Position numbers and translations under genes: made by a program. Positions 21,541-30,329 of a DNA stretch of 64,000 nucleotides are shown piece after piece. The notes under the pieces are model-generated. The model was not told the DNA's origin. It did no database searches and worked only from the letters and a program-made list of their open reading frames with translations. Position 1 is the first letter of the stretch. The number at the start of each line of letters is the position of its first letter. Source of the stretch: an uncultured bacterium (GTDB lineage Bacteria; Vulcanimicrobiota; Xenobia; Xenobiales; Xenobiaceae); contig CAKTUZ010000016.1 of assembly GCA_934621605.1 (NCBI GenBank), positions 5,261-69,260 on the forward strand. The letters run 5' to 3'.

Positions 21541-24393
21541 ATGGCTTCAAAAGGCTCTGACAAAGCATTGACGGTGGAAGAATCGGCAACAAGCCAAGGT
21601 TTGGTCAATAAAGAGGCATTTACTTATAAAATGCTGGGCAAATTGGCTGAGTTTGCTTTCCGCTTTCCGCGTTTAATTGTCGTCGTAGGTATTATAAGTT
21701 GTCTGTTAGGTATGGTTTATACGGCCAAATATCTGACTTTTGATGCCGATCAAGCTAATTTAATTAAACGTTCGGCCGGATTGCAAGCAGAACAAGATCG
21801 TTATACTAACGATTTTCCACGTTCTGAAGATATTGTGGTTATTGTAGAAGACGGAACTGTTGCTGAGCGTAGGGCCTTTATCGACGATTTGGCCAGTAGG
21901 TTGCGGGAAGAACCTGAAATATTTAAAGATGTCTTCGAAAAAGTAGACGTTACCTTTTTGCGCAATTATGCGCTCCATTATTTGGAGGCGCAGCAATTGC
22001 GTGAAATAGATCAGCAATTGAAAGACTATGGCCCCGGTTTAAAGGCTTTAGCTGCTTCTGACGGCTTGGCAGACCTTATGCAGCAAGCACCTCGGATTTC
22101 TAAAGAAATGGGAGGAGCTAGTAATCTCGATCCTCACAAGCTTCAAAGTGTGTTGCCTGCGGCTGAGCGTTTTCTCGATCTTTTTACTCAGAGCATGGAA
22201 ACCAGAGGAAGAGGCAAATTTGTCTCTCCTTGGACTGATATTATGCTTGAAAAATTCGCTCAGGAAGGCAGTGAAAATGAAGCGGCTATCAGCGAAATGT
22301 TTTCCCAAGATACGATCCTCCAGTATAATACTATCGCCAATGGTCGTTTTTATGCTTTGCTTTGTCGTCCGGTTTATCGTGACAATGAGGGGCAGGATGT
22401 CTCTATCAACCGAGCTGTCAGTCGTATCAGAGAAATTTTAGAAGTTTTGGGACGCTCTCATACCAACGTATTGGTCGGGTTGACTGGTGAGTTGGTTCTC
22501 AATGTCGATGAGGCTGATTCTTCTACCAACGATTCCACTCAGTCGGCTGTTCTTTCTCTCGTTCTGATTGCGATTATTTTTATTTGGGCCTTTAGAGAGA
22601 TATTTAAGCCCTTAATGGCAGTTTTAGGTTTGATAGTCGGTATTGGCTGGACCATGGCTTTTACTACGCTGGCTATCGGCCACCTAAATTTACTAACCGT
22701 AACTTTTGCTACTATTTTGATGGGATTGGGGATCGATTTCGGTATCCATTTTCTCTATCGCTACGATGAAGAGCGAGCTAAAACTGCCGACATTTTGGTT
22801 GCCATGCAAGCTACTATGCGCGGTGCGGGCTATGAAAATTTAACCGGAGCGGTCAGTACCGCCTTGGCTTTTTATGTTTTAGCCTTTACTGATTTTACCG
22901 GCATAGCCGAACTGGGCATTATAGCCGGTAGCGGTATTCTGCTCTGTTACCTTTCTATGATGCTTATTTTGCCTTCGTTAATTTTCCTTACCGAAGACCA
23001 AAATAAAGTTTATGAAGCTAAGGGGATTTCTCGCTTTGCCTTTTTGGCCAATGCGGAAAAGTGGTTGCTCGATCGTTCCGGAGGCGTAGTTATTGTTGGA
23101 ATTTTAATTACTCTGGTGGCCCTTTGGTACGGTAAGAATGTAAGTTACGACTATAACTTGCTTAATTTACAAGCTAAGGGCTTACAGTCGGTACGTACTG
23201 AAATGCACCTAATAAATGCCAGTGAACATTCACTTCTTTGTGGTATATCGTTGGCTAAAGATGTGCCAACAGCTTGCCGCTTGGCAGAGAAGTTTGCCAA
23301 ATTGCCTACTGTTTCTGACGTAGAGACGGTAGCTATGCTGATTCCTGTCGATTATAAGGACAAATATCCCTATTTGAAAGAGATAGTGGACAATGTCTCT
23401 ACTATTCCGGTGCCTAAAAATATTTATCGTGATCCCGATCAAAGTCGCATTGCTTCTTTTCGTGCTTTGGGCCGTTCGATAGAAAGCAGTGATAGAGAAG
23501 TACATTCAATATTACATACTTTGCAACAAAGCTCTTCTCCGGATGTCTCTGCCTCAGCTAAGCGTTTGGAAATAAAAATTGACAAACTTTTTAGTATTAT
23601 GTCTACTATGGGGCCTGGCCCTATCGAAGACGGATTAAATGCTTTTGAAGATAATTTTTATAAGAGCTTGGCTGATATTGTAAGTTTTTTGCATCAACAG
23701 AAAGATGCGCCGTGTTTGGATATAAATGATATACCTGAAGATGTGCGCAAGCGTGAAATCGGTTGCAGCGGTCTTATACAAGTACGTATTTTCCCTAAGG
23801 AGAATATTTGGGAGCGTCCAGCCCAGGAGCGCTTTGTGCGCGATGTACAAAGTGTCGATCCTAAAGTTGTGGGTATGCCGATTATGAGTTATTACGATTG
23901 CCAGGAGTTGCGCGAATCTAATGAAAAAGCCGGCACCTGGGCTTTGTGTGCCATTTGGGTGTTATTGTTTTTACATTTTCGCAAATTGGGTGTGGCTCTA
24001 TTGGCTTTGCTGCCCAAAGTATTGGGAATTGTTTGGATGGTTGGCATGATGGGGGCTTTACACTGCGATTTTAACAGTGCCAACTTTTTAGCTTTGCCTC
24101 TGATTTTGGGTATTGGTTTGGTTTTTGGTATCCACATTATTCATCGTGTTTCCGAAGAGGGAGGGGCAGGTATTTTCAGCCATTCTACTGGCCCCTCCAT
24201 TACTTTATCGGCTTTAACTACCATGATTGGCTTTGCGACTATGATTATTGCCAACCATCAAGGAGTGGCTACTTTGGGCTTAGTCATGACTTTGGGTGTA
24301 GGAGCTAATTTACTAAGTTCAGCTGTATTTATGCCGGCTTTACTTAATGTTTTGCAGCATCGCTTTGGCTATAAAGTCCATTTACACGATTAG
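21541..24393 (+). CDS. RND/MMPL-superfamily exporter, HpnN-like
   Basis: 950-aa inner-membrane transporter with the duplicated RND layout: one helix, a large extracytoplasmic loop, five or six helices, and again. The first core bundle contains GLGIDFGIHFLYRYDEERA, the second GIGLVFGIHIIHRVSEEGG and LSALTTMIGFATMI. The N-terminus (FRFPRLIVVVGIISCLLG) and overall plan match hopanoid/lipid exporters such as HpnN and the MmpL group rather than drug pumps of the AcrB type. Directly coupled to the radical SAM gene. No hopanoid synthesis genes lie in the window, so the cargo is open; a modified membrane lipid is a fair guess. Confidence 0.87.
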   Translation: MASKGSDKALTVEESATSQGLVNKEAFTYKMLGKLAEFAFRFPRLIVVVGIISCLLGMVYTAKYLTFDADQANLIKRSAGLQAEQDRYTNDFPRSEDIVVIVEDGTVAERRAFIDDLASRLREEPEIFKDVFEKVDVTFLRNYALHYLEAQQLREIDQQLKDYGPGLKALAASDGLADLMQQAPRISKEMGGASNLDPHKLQSVLPAAERFLDLFTQSMETRGRGKFVSPWTDIMLEKFAQEGSENEAAISEMFSQDTILQYNTIANGRFYALLCRPVYRDNEGQDVSINRAVSRIREILEVLGRSHTNVLVGLTGELVLNVDEADSSTNDSTQSAVLSLVLIAIIFIWAFREIFKPLMAVLGLIVGIGWTMAFTTLAIGHLNLLTVTFATILMGLGIDFGIHFLYRYDEERAKTADILVAMQATMRGAGYENLTGAVSTALAFYVLAFTDFTGIAELGIIAGSGILLCYLSMMLILPSLIFLTEDQNKVYEAKGISRFAFLANAEKWLLDRSGGVVIVGILITLVALWYGKNVSYDYNLLNLQAKGLQSVRTEMHLINASEHSLLCGISLAKDVPTACRLAEKFAKLPTVSDVETVAMLIPVDYKDKYPYLKEIVDNVSTIPVPKNIYRDPDQSRIASFRALGRSIESSDREVHSILHTLQQSSSPDVSASAKRLEIKIDKLFSIMSTMGPGPIEDGLNAFEDNFYKSLADIVSFLHQQKDAPCLDINDIPEDVRKREIGCSGLIQVRIFPKENIWERPAQERFVRDVQSVDPKVVGMPIMSYYDCQELRESNEKAGTWALCAIWVLLFLHFRKLGVALLALLPKVLGIVWMVGMMGALHCDFNSANFLALPLILGIGLVFGIHIIHRVSEEGGAGIFSHSTGPSITLSALTTMIGFATMIIANHQGVATLGLVMTLGVGANLLSSAVFMPALLNVLQHRFGYKVHLHD

Positions 24394-24484
24394 AGAGGCA
24401 GTACCGCTGCAAAACTGAATTGCTTGTCAGGTTGAAGGTGGTTGCCCTAGCTGAAACTGTTTTGCTTGGAAGGGATTTTCTTTT

Positions 24485-26764
24485 GTGAATGATGAGTCTA
24501 TTTTGAAAGGGTTGAATCCGCAACAAGCCGAGGCCGTCACTACTACCGAAGGCCCTCTGCTTATTTTGGCTGGAGCCGGCAGCGGTAAAACGACCGTATT
24601 GACTAAACGTATTGCTTGGATTTTGCAATCCGGTTTGGCTCAGCGTTCACAAATTTTGGCCGTAACTTTTACCAATAAGGCGGCTCGCGAGATGGTTGAG
24701 CGTATTGAAGGGCTTTGCGGTAGTGGTTTTTTCTCAAATGTAGGCACCTTTCATTCTGTTTGTGCTCGCTGGTTGCGTCGAGAAGCCAAATATTTGGATG
24801 TTAGTTCCAGCTTTTCGATCTACGATACTGAAGCACAGATAATTTTAATGCGCGATATTTTAAAAGAACTTAATATTGACGGACAAAAGCATACACCGCG
24901 TGATTTGCTCAGCTCTATTAGCTCTTGCAAGAATGCTCGCCGTAAGCCGGAAGATTTGAGTCCTCTTTTAGCTCAGGAGCGTTTGCTTATTCCCATTTAC
25001 AAAGCTTACAATCAACGTTTGCGCGAAAATGATTCGCTTGATTTTGATGATATTTTGGTTTATACAGTTGAACTATTCTTAAATAATCCCGAAGTTTGCG
25101 AAAAATATCGTCGCCATTTGCGTTACATTTTAGTAGACGAATTTCAGGACGTAAATCCCATTCAGTATGAGTTATTGCGTTTGCTGTTAAATGAAGATAG
25201 GAACTTTTGTGCCGTAGGCGATGACGATCAGAGTATTTACGGTTTTCGCGGAGCCGATATTTCCATTATTTTGCGTTTTGAAAAAGATTTTCACGATGCC
25301 AAAGTTATTAAGTTAGAGCAAAATTATCGTTCTACTCAGCAAATTTTAGATGTAGCAAACCTAGTTGTCAGCCACAATTCTGATCGCAAAGTCAAAAATT
25401 TATGGAGCAACCGTACCGACGGCACTTTGCCTTACATATATGTTACTGACGATTCGCGCAGTGAAGCACTCTTTGTAGTACAGGCTTGTAAATGTTTGGT
25501 GCAGCAATGCGGTTATCGTTATTCCGATATTGCTATTTTGTATAGATCAAACTTTCAGAGCCGCAATTTTGAGGAAGTTCTGCTGCGTGAAGAAGGCATG
25601 AGCTATCAAATAGTGGGGGGCCGCCGCTTTTATGACCGCAGGGAAATTCGCGATATTTTGGCCTATCTTTACGTATTGGGCAATCCCAGCGATTCGGTGG
25701 CTTTGGGGCGAATTATTAAAAATACACGCGGTTTGGGAGAGAGCACTTTGGCCAAGATTGTTTCTTATGCAGCTCATAATGCCATTCCCATTATGCATGC
25801 TCTGGGATTAGCCGATCAAGCTGCGGTGGCCGCTTCGTATGTGGGGCGCTGTCGCAAGTTGTACGATCGTCTGCAAGAATTGGGTAAGAAGGCCCTCAGT
25901 CCCGATTGCTCTTTGGCTGAGCTGGTGAGAATTATTTTGGAAGAAACTGGTTATAAAGATAAATTGCTCTCCAGCGATTTGGAAGAAGATCAAGAACGCG
26001 CTGAAAATTTGCAGGAACTGCTGGAAGTATTGACGGATTTCGATAAACGTTTTCAGAAAGAACGCCGTAGTTCTAATTATGACGGTGAATTACCGCTGCG
26101 AGCTTTTTTAAATGAAATATCTTTAATTTCTGGTCGCGATGAGTTTGACGAAAGTCTTGATAAACAGGACAGTTTGGTTTTAATGACTATCCATACTTCT
26201 AAAGGATTGGAATTTCCGGTAGTTTTTTTAGTAGGTATGGAAGATGGATTCTTGCCCCATCACCGTTCTTTAGCCGATGGTGATAAAGGAATTGAGGAAG
26301 AGCGTCGCCTTTGTTATGTAGGTCTAACTAGAGCCAAAGATATGCTTTATCTTACGGCAGCCTGTCGTCGCGGTGATCAAGATTCTGAGTTGTCTCGGTT
26401 TATTTACGAAATGCCTCTGAAGCAAATTGAAGTTAAAAGTAGTAATGGTTGGAAGGCTAAAACTATAGTGCAAAAATTGACTTCCGGACAATCATTCAGA
26501 GCTGGCAGTGAGGAACTTAAGGATAAATACGAAAATTCGGCCGAAAAAAGTAGGCAAATAACGATTATGCCTCCACGGGTGCGCCAATTCCGTCGTCGTG
26601 AAATCGCTGTAAACTTCCCCGCTGGTTGCACAGTTGCCCATAAAATTAATGGTTTGGGCACGGTATCTTTTATCGCTTCTGGCAAGTTGTGGGTGCGTTT
26701 TAAAAGTCGTCCTGGAGAGTGCTTGCCTATAGCTTGTGAAGAGGTTGAACGCTTAGACAATTAG
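24485..26764 (+). CDS. pcrA: UvrD/PcrA-family ATP-dependent DNA helicase
   Basis: Superfamily 1A 3'-5' helicase acting in nucleotide excision repair and replication-fork maintenance. Motif I AGAGSGKTT (about residues 30-38), Ia FTNKAA, II VDEFQD (about 219-224), III DDDQSIYGFRGAD, IV EQNYRS, V TIHTSKGLEFPVVFLVGMEDG and VI EERRLCYVGLTRA. The 759-aa length fits PcrA. The C-terminus ends in a Tudor-like strand region (VAHKINGLGTVSFIASGKLWVRF) used in RNA-polymerase contact. GTG start at 24485 with AAGGGA upstream. UvrD, PcrA and Rep cannot be separated strictly by eye. Confidence 0.93.
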   Translation: MNDESILKGLNPQQAEAVTTTEGPLLILAGAGSGKTTVLTKRIAWILQSGLAQRSQILAVTFTNKAAREMVERIEGLCGSGFFSNVGTFHSVCARWLRREAKYLDVSSSFSIYDTEAQIILMRDILKELNIDGQKHTPRDLLSSISSCKNARRKPEDLSPLLAQERLLIPIYKAYNQRLRENDSLDFDDILVYTVELFLNNPEVCEKYRRHLRYILVDEFQDVNPIQYELLRLLLNEDRNFCAVGDDDQSIYGFRGADISIILRFEKDFHDAKVIKLEQNYRSTQQILDVANLVVSHNSDRKVKNLWSNRTDGTLPYIYVTDDSRSEALFVVQACKCLVQQCGYRYSDIAILYRSNFQSRNFEEVLLREEGMSYQIVGGRRFYDRREIRDILAYLYVLGNPSDSVALGRIIKNTRGLGESTLAKIVSYAAHNAIPIMHALGLADQAAVAASYVGRCRKLYDRLQELGKKALSPDCSLAELVRIILEETGYKDKLLSSDLEEDQERAENLQELLEVLTDFDKRFQKERRSSNYDGELPLRAFLNEISLISGRDEFDESLDKQDSLVLMTIHTSKGLEFPVVFLVGMEDGFLPHHRSLADGDKGIEEERRLCYVGLTRAKDMLYLTAACRRGDQDSELSRFIYEMPLKQIEVKSSNGWKAKTIVQKLTSGQSFRAGSEELKDKYENSAEKSRQITIMPPRVRQFRRREIAVNFPAGCTVAHKINGLGTVSFIASGKLWVRFKSRPGECLPIACEEVERLDN

Positions 26765-26906
26765 AGCTTGGTTTGAAACTTGACGGTAGGTATATATCCT
26801 TTGGCAGGCTTTTGACTTCTATCGCACGAAAAAAATACTGTTATCAAAGTGGTAAAGAGCTTTGGTGACACTGTCGATTTTTTGCATAGGAAGGTCTGAG
26901 AAGAAC

Positions 26907-27317
26907 ATGAACGAGCAGCAAATGAATCAGCTGAAGGCTTTACCTTTTCCGGTTTTTTATTACTGCGGTATGGATGAAGATTTACAGCTTGTCAATGTTG
27001 AAGTAGATTATATGTCTCCTGTGGGAGCTTCTTATGTGTTGACTTATTCCAGTGATATGGGCGGGGAAGTGAAAATTTACGGTTGCAACGGCGGGGTAGG
27101 CGATATTATTTCTGGAGAACGGCAAGTTCCTTTTAGCAATATCCTTTATGGCAAAGGTACAGCTGAAATTTATGCCCAAAATTCGGAAGAAAAGGTAACT
27201 TTTAGGGCCAATTGGATTTCTTCTTGGCGCAAGGGCTCTTTTTACAGCTTCGCCGGTAAAGATGTACCGGAGCGTTTTATTAAGAAGATAGTCGACGGTT
27301 TAATTGAGTTGGAATAA
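26907..27317 (+). CDS. Unknown protein A of a paralogous pair (cytoplasmic form)
   Basis: 136-aa product without a signal peptide. It shares clear sequence identity with the next gene: LKALPFPVFYY (about residues 9-19), a beta-rich middle ending in YGCNGGVGDI, then YGKGTAEIY and KDVPERFIKKIVDGL. Composition suggests a beta-sheet domain with a closing helix. I do not recognise the family. The ATG at 26907 is preceded by GAGAAG. Paired with the secreted paralogue 35 bp downstream. Confidence 0.8.
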   Translation: MNEQQMNQLKALPFPVFYYCGMDEDLQLVNVEVDYMSPVGASYVLTYSSDMGGEVKIYGCNGGVGDIISGERQVPFSNILYGKGTAEIYAQNSEEKVTFRANWISSWRKGSFYSFAGKDVPERFIKKIVDGLIELE

Positions 27318-27351
27318 TTTACTGTCAGCAAAGTTAAGGAGACGGACATCT

Positions 27352-27909
27352 GTGAACAAAATAGCTATTTCTCTGAGCACGGCGGCTGTTTTATTTAGTT
27401 TGAGTTGGGGTGCTTATGCCGACAGTCCTAAGTTTGACAAAGCCGAAAATAATGGCCGGGTTTTACTTGCTCAGCAATTACTTGAAGCCTACAATGACAC
27501 TTTTAATTGCAATCAAGCCGGTATACTTAAAGCTTTGCCTTTCCCCGTAGTTTACTATCCTGTTGACGACTTTTACTTTGTTTTGGAAGAAGTTCGAGTT
27601 ACTTCCCAGGGGCCTTATTGTACGTATAAATTGACTTATTATTCTAACGATGGAGGTCAACTTACTGTAGAAGGTTGCAATGGTGGCATTGGTGATATTC
27701 CTTTAAAAAGCGGCTTTAATGCTTATACTGTTTCTACTCCTTTTGGTCGAGGCCAAGCTTATTTAAAATCCGGTTCGGCAAAAAACAAAGCTGTATTTTA
27801 CAGCCAATGGATAGAATACAAGCCGAATGTTTACTGTCGCTATGAAGCCAAAAATGTACCAGACAGATATATTAAGAGTTTATCTACCGCTTTGACAAAA
27901 TTAGATTAG
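27352..27909 (+). CDS. Unknown protein B of a paralogous pair (secreted form)
   Basis: 185-aa product with a Sec signal peptide (hydrophobic about residues 3-20, cleavage likely after Ala-Tyr-Ala). After a 45-residue spacer the body repeats the neighbour's domain: LKALPFPVVYYPVDD, EGCNGGIGDIP, FGRGQAYL and KNVPDRYIKSLSTAL. Four Cys residues in the mature part could form disulfides. GTG start at 27352 with AAGGAG upstream. The pair arose by tandem duplication, and the two copies go to different compartments. Function unknown. Confidence 0.82.
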   Translation: MNKIAISLSTAAVLFSLSWGAYADSPKFDKAENNGRVLLAQQLLEAYNDTFNCNQAGILKALPFPVVYYPVDDFYFVLEEVRVTSQGPYCTYKLTYYSNDGGQLTVEGCNGGIGDIPLKSGFNAYTVSTPFGRGQAYLKSGSAKNKAVFYSQWIEYKPNVYCRYEAKNVPDRYIKSLSTALTKLD

Positions 27910-27980
27910 AAGTGTCCTATAGGGCTTGCCTTTAAGTATGTTTTAGGTTGCAGCTGAAGGCGTCTTCTGAATGTGAGCCA

Positions 27981-28024
27981 AAAACGCCTTGCGGATTTTT
28001 TTTGAGCCGCAAGGCGTTTTTTTC
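27981..28024 (+). terminator. Strong terminator between convergent genes
   Basis: A 14-bp stem (27981-27994 with 28007-28020) is followed by a T-run on the plus strand. It ends the paralogue-pair transcript and may also stop the convergent ybaK transcript. Confidence 0.9.
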
Positions 28025-28027
28025 ACT

Positions 28028-28486
28028 CTATATCAGTGAAGCAGTTGGAAAATTGAGCAATTTTATGTTTAATTCGACTTGGAAGCCAACTTTACCGGCA
28101 CTGATAGCGACAGTTTCGAATTGTAAGCAGCTTTCGTCTATAAAGGTAGGGAAAGTTTTTTTCATGCCTATAGGGGAACAGCCGCCGTGGATGTATCCGG
28201 TCAGAGGTAAGAGTTCTTTTTGAGGGATCATTTCTATCGATTTTTCTTTTACTATTGCTGCTGCTTTTTTTAAGTCCAGATGGCCGTAAGCCGGTATGAC
28301 AAAGACATAATGATTCTTACTGCGCCCAACTGTAACTAAAGTTTTAAAAACTCGCTCGGGAGGTAAGCCTACCTCTTGAGCGATATCTTCGGCTGTTTTT
28401 GTGGGATCGGCAGTGTAGGTGTGCTCAACAAAAGGTATTTTCTTTTGCTTTAAGATGCGCATTACGTTAGTATTTTTTTCGCTCAT
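28028..28486 (-). CDS. ybaK: Cys-tRNA(Pro) deacylase YbaK/EbsC
   Basis: 152-aa editing hydrolase that removes cysteine mistakenly attached to tRNA-Pro. Family features: KIPFVEHTYTADPTKTAEDIAQEVG, VFKTLVTVG, the invariant-Lys region DLKKAAAIV, and GYIHGGCSPIGMKK near residues 98-111. Normal length. The minus-strand stop lies just past the shared terminator. It is followed upstream, with 21 bp between, by the double-flippase gene on the same strand; no functional link is known. Confidence 0.95.
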   Translation of the reverse strand: MSEKNTNVMRILKQKKIPFVEHTYTADPTKTAEDIAQEVGLPPERVFKTLVTVGRSKNHYVFVIPAYGHLDLKKAAAIVKEKSIEMIPQKELLPLTGYIHGGCSPIGMKKTFPTFIDESCLQFETVAISAGKVGFQVELNIKLLNFPTASLI

Positions 28487-28507
28487 TTTTTTTGCTTCGC
28501 GAGTCGG

Positions 28508-30193
28508 TTAGAATATCGCTCCTAAAATTTTTGCTCCCAGAATAATAATTTTGACGCTGGGAACAAAAAGCAGTTGGGAAAGTACCGTTCCTAAAATAGA
28601 ACCTAAGCATAGGAATACGGCCATAGCTTCTACTTCATGCAAAGAACGCTTGCCGTTTACGGCCTCATCGGTAATTTTTGCCGCCGTAGGATCGACAATA
28701 ACACTGCCAAGAATAGTAGCTGCTCCGTTAATGACCGAAGAGAGTAAGGTAGCAGTACGAGCCAGATGACCGGTTAACTCTGCTCCGGCCTGGATAGCTG
28801 CCAACACACCGATTACATGAATGCCGATAACAAAAACGTTGGCCAATAAAAAGCTTTTGGGCAATAATTTCAGATCGCTGACTAAAACACCAAAACTTGA
28901 GGGTCTGCGCCAACATTGCCACACTTTACCCCAATATTTGGGTTTAGCTAAATCTTTTAGTAAAGTAGCCATAGAGCCGCTTCTTTTTTCTAAAGCTTTA
29001 ATAGCGGTATTGTAGATAGCGACAAAGGTAGGCAAAAGTAACCAACCTAAAATAGTGCCTAAGGTGGCTCCGCCGATGACCCAGCGGAAGAGAGGCAATA
29101 ATTCTGCCGCTGAAGCTGCTCCTTTAACAACAGAGTCTCTGACTGAACCCAAAATAGGGGCATACACTTGGGTTGTTAAACGGGTAATTAAGAAGAAAAC
29201 ATTATAAATAGCCAGAGCGGTAGCTACATTTTTGGTAATTACGGCTGAAATGCGCGAACTTAAAGAAGTGCACATTAAGCAGCTTACCACTACGTTTAGG
29301 CCGATTACTAGCCACATATTTTCGTCCATTTGGGCGTGGCCCAGTCTTTCGGTGGCTAAGCTGATAATTTTTATGGCTAGAGGAAAGGTTAAAAGTCCGA
29401 GCAGACCGCCTATAAAGTTGCCCAGACCTAAGTGGAAAGTGAGTTGCAGGACGTGGGCAGCCGGGCGTTGGCCTGATACGGCTTGATCGGTAATAACAGC
29501 AGCTTTGGGATCGACGAAAAGACTGAAAGCGATGGCAGCAAAAGAGTTGACCAGACCGGAAAGAAGTACGGCTGTGGCAGCTAAATCCGGGTAGAGAGCG
29601 CTAACTTGCAAGGCTGCTAAAGCACCGACTGTCCAAATGGCAGTAGCAAAAACATTCCAACTGAGTAAATCCCAGGGCAGGGCAAAAGGTTCGGCGTTAG
29701 GTTCGTTTTCTTGAGCTACACAATTGGGACAGGCCCAAGCTTTTAACTCTAAGGGAGAGCGCAAACAACCGAACAGAGCTTTTAAGCCGCGCAGCGAGGG
29801 CAGGGCTAAAAGCATTTTTAACATGGAGCCGCGCACTGTTATGCTGGCAATGCCACGTTCGTAAATGGCTGTAAAAGTAGGCAAGAGTAACCAAGAGAAC
29901 AAAGCACCCAAGGCAGAGCTGAGTACCACCCATTGGATTTGTTCATAGAGCATATTGACATTGCCACTTTGTACGGCCCTGTCTACATATTTGCCTAAGA
30001 TTGGTAAATAGAAAAGGTTGGCAAAGCGTGTAAACATAAAGAATACAGCTGATACGGCTAGTGACAAAGCTACTTGCTTGGTACGAATGGCTGCCGGACG
30101 TGCAGCTGTATTGAGGGTGGTCAGCATGGAGACGACGGCAGCCAAAGCCATAATGAAGAGCAATTTCCCGTCGCCCAGAAGTGAAATATTCAT
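28508..30193 (-). CDS. Tandem-fused Amj-like lipid II flippase-family protein
   Basis: 561-aa polytopic membrane protein made of two homologous halves. First half (about residues 1-280): RTKQVALSLAVSAVFF, RFANLFYLPILGKYVD, LLLPTFTAIYERG, VDPKAAVITDQAVSGQR. Second half (about 290-561): ITKNVATALAIYNVFFLITR, YAPILGSVRD, LLLPTFVAIYNTA, VDPTAAKITDEAVNGKR. These motifs match the Amj/YdaH family (DUF2837), a lipid II flippase that is a single-domain protein of about 260 aa in Bacillus. Amj acts as an alternative to MurJ for cell-wall precursor translocation. ATG at 30193. A Cys pair (CPNC) lies in the loop of the first half. Confidence 0.82.
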   Translation of the reverse strand: MNISLLGDGKLLFIMALAAVVSMLTTLNTAARPAAIRTKQVALSLAVSAVFFMFTRFANLFYLPILGKYVDRAVQSGNVNMLYEQIQWVVLSSALGALFSWLLLPTFTAIYERGIASITVRGSMLKMLLALPSLRGLKALFGCLRSPLELKAWACPNCVAQENEPNAEPFALPWDLLSWNVFATAIWTVGALAALQVSALYPDLAATAVLLSGLVNSFAAIAFSLFVDPKAAVITDQAVSGQRPAAHVLQLTFHLGLGNFIGGLLGLLTFPLAIKIISLATERLGHAQMDENMWLVIGLNVVVSCLMCTSLSSRISAVITKNVATALAIYNVFFLITRLTTQVYAPILGSVRDSVVKGAASAAELLPLFRWVIGGATLGTILGWLLLPTFVAIYNTAIKALEKRSGSMATLLKDLAKPKYWGKVWQCWRRPSSFGVLVSDLKLLPKSFLLANVFVIGIHVIGVLAAIQAGAELTGHLARTATLLSSVINGAATILGSVIVDPTAAKITDEAVNGKRSLHEVEAMAVFLCLGSILGTVLSQLLFVPSVKIIILGAKILGAIF

Positions 30194-30329
30194 GTCAACA
30201 ATCTTTCCGGACTAAAAAGAACTCAATTAAGCTCCCCGCTATTCAGCTTGGGCTACTTTTTAGCCTGCCTATAAAAGCTCTAATCCCGGAAAAAAAGCCG
30301 GAAATTTATCCCCTTAGGCAGGTATAATG

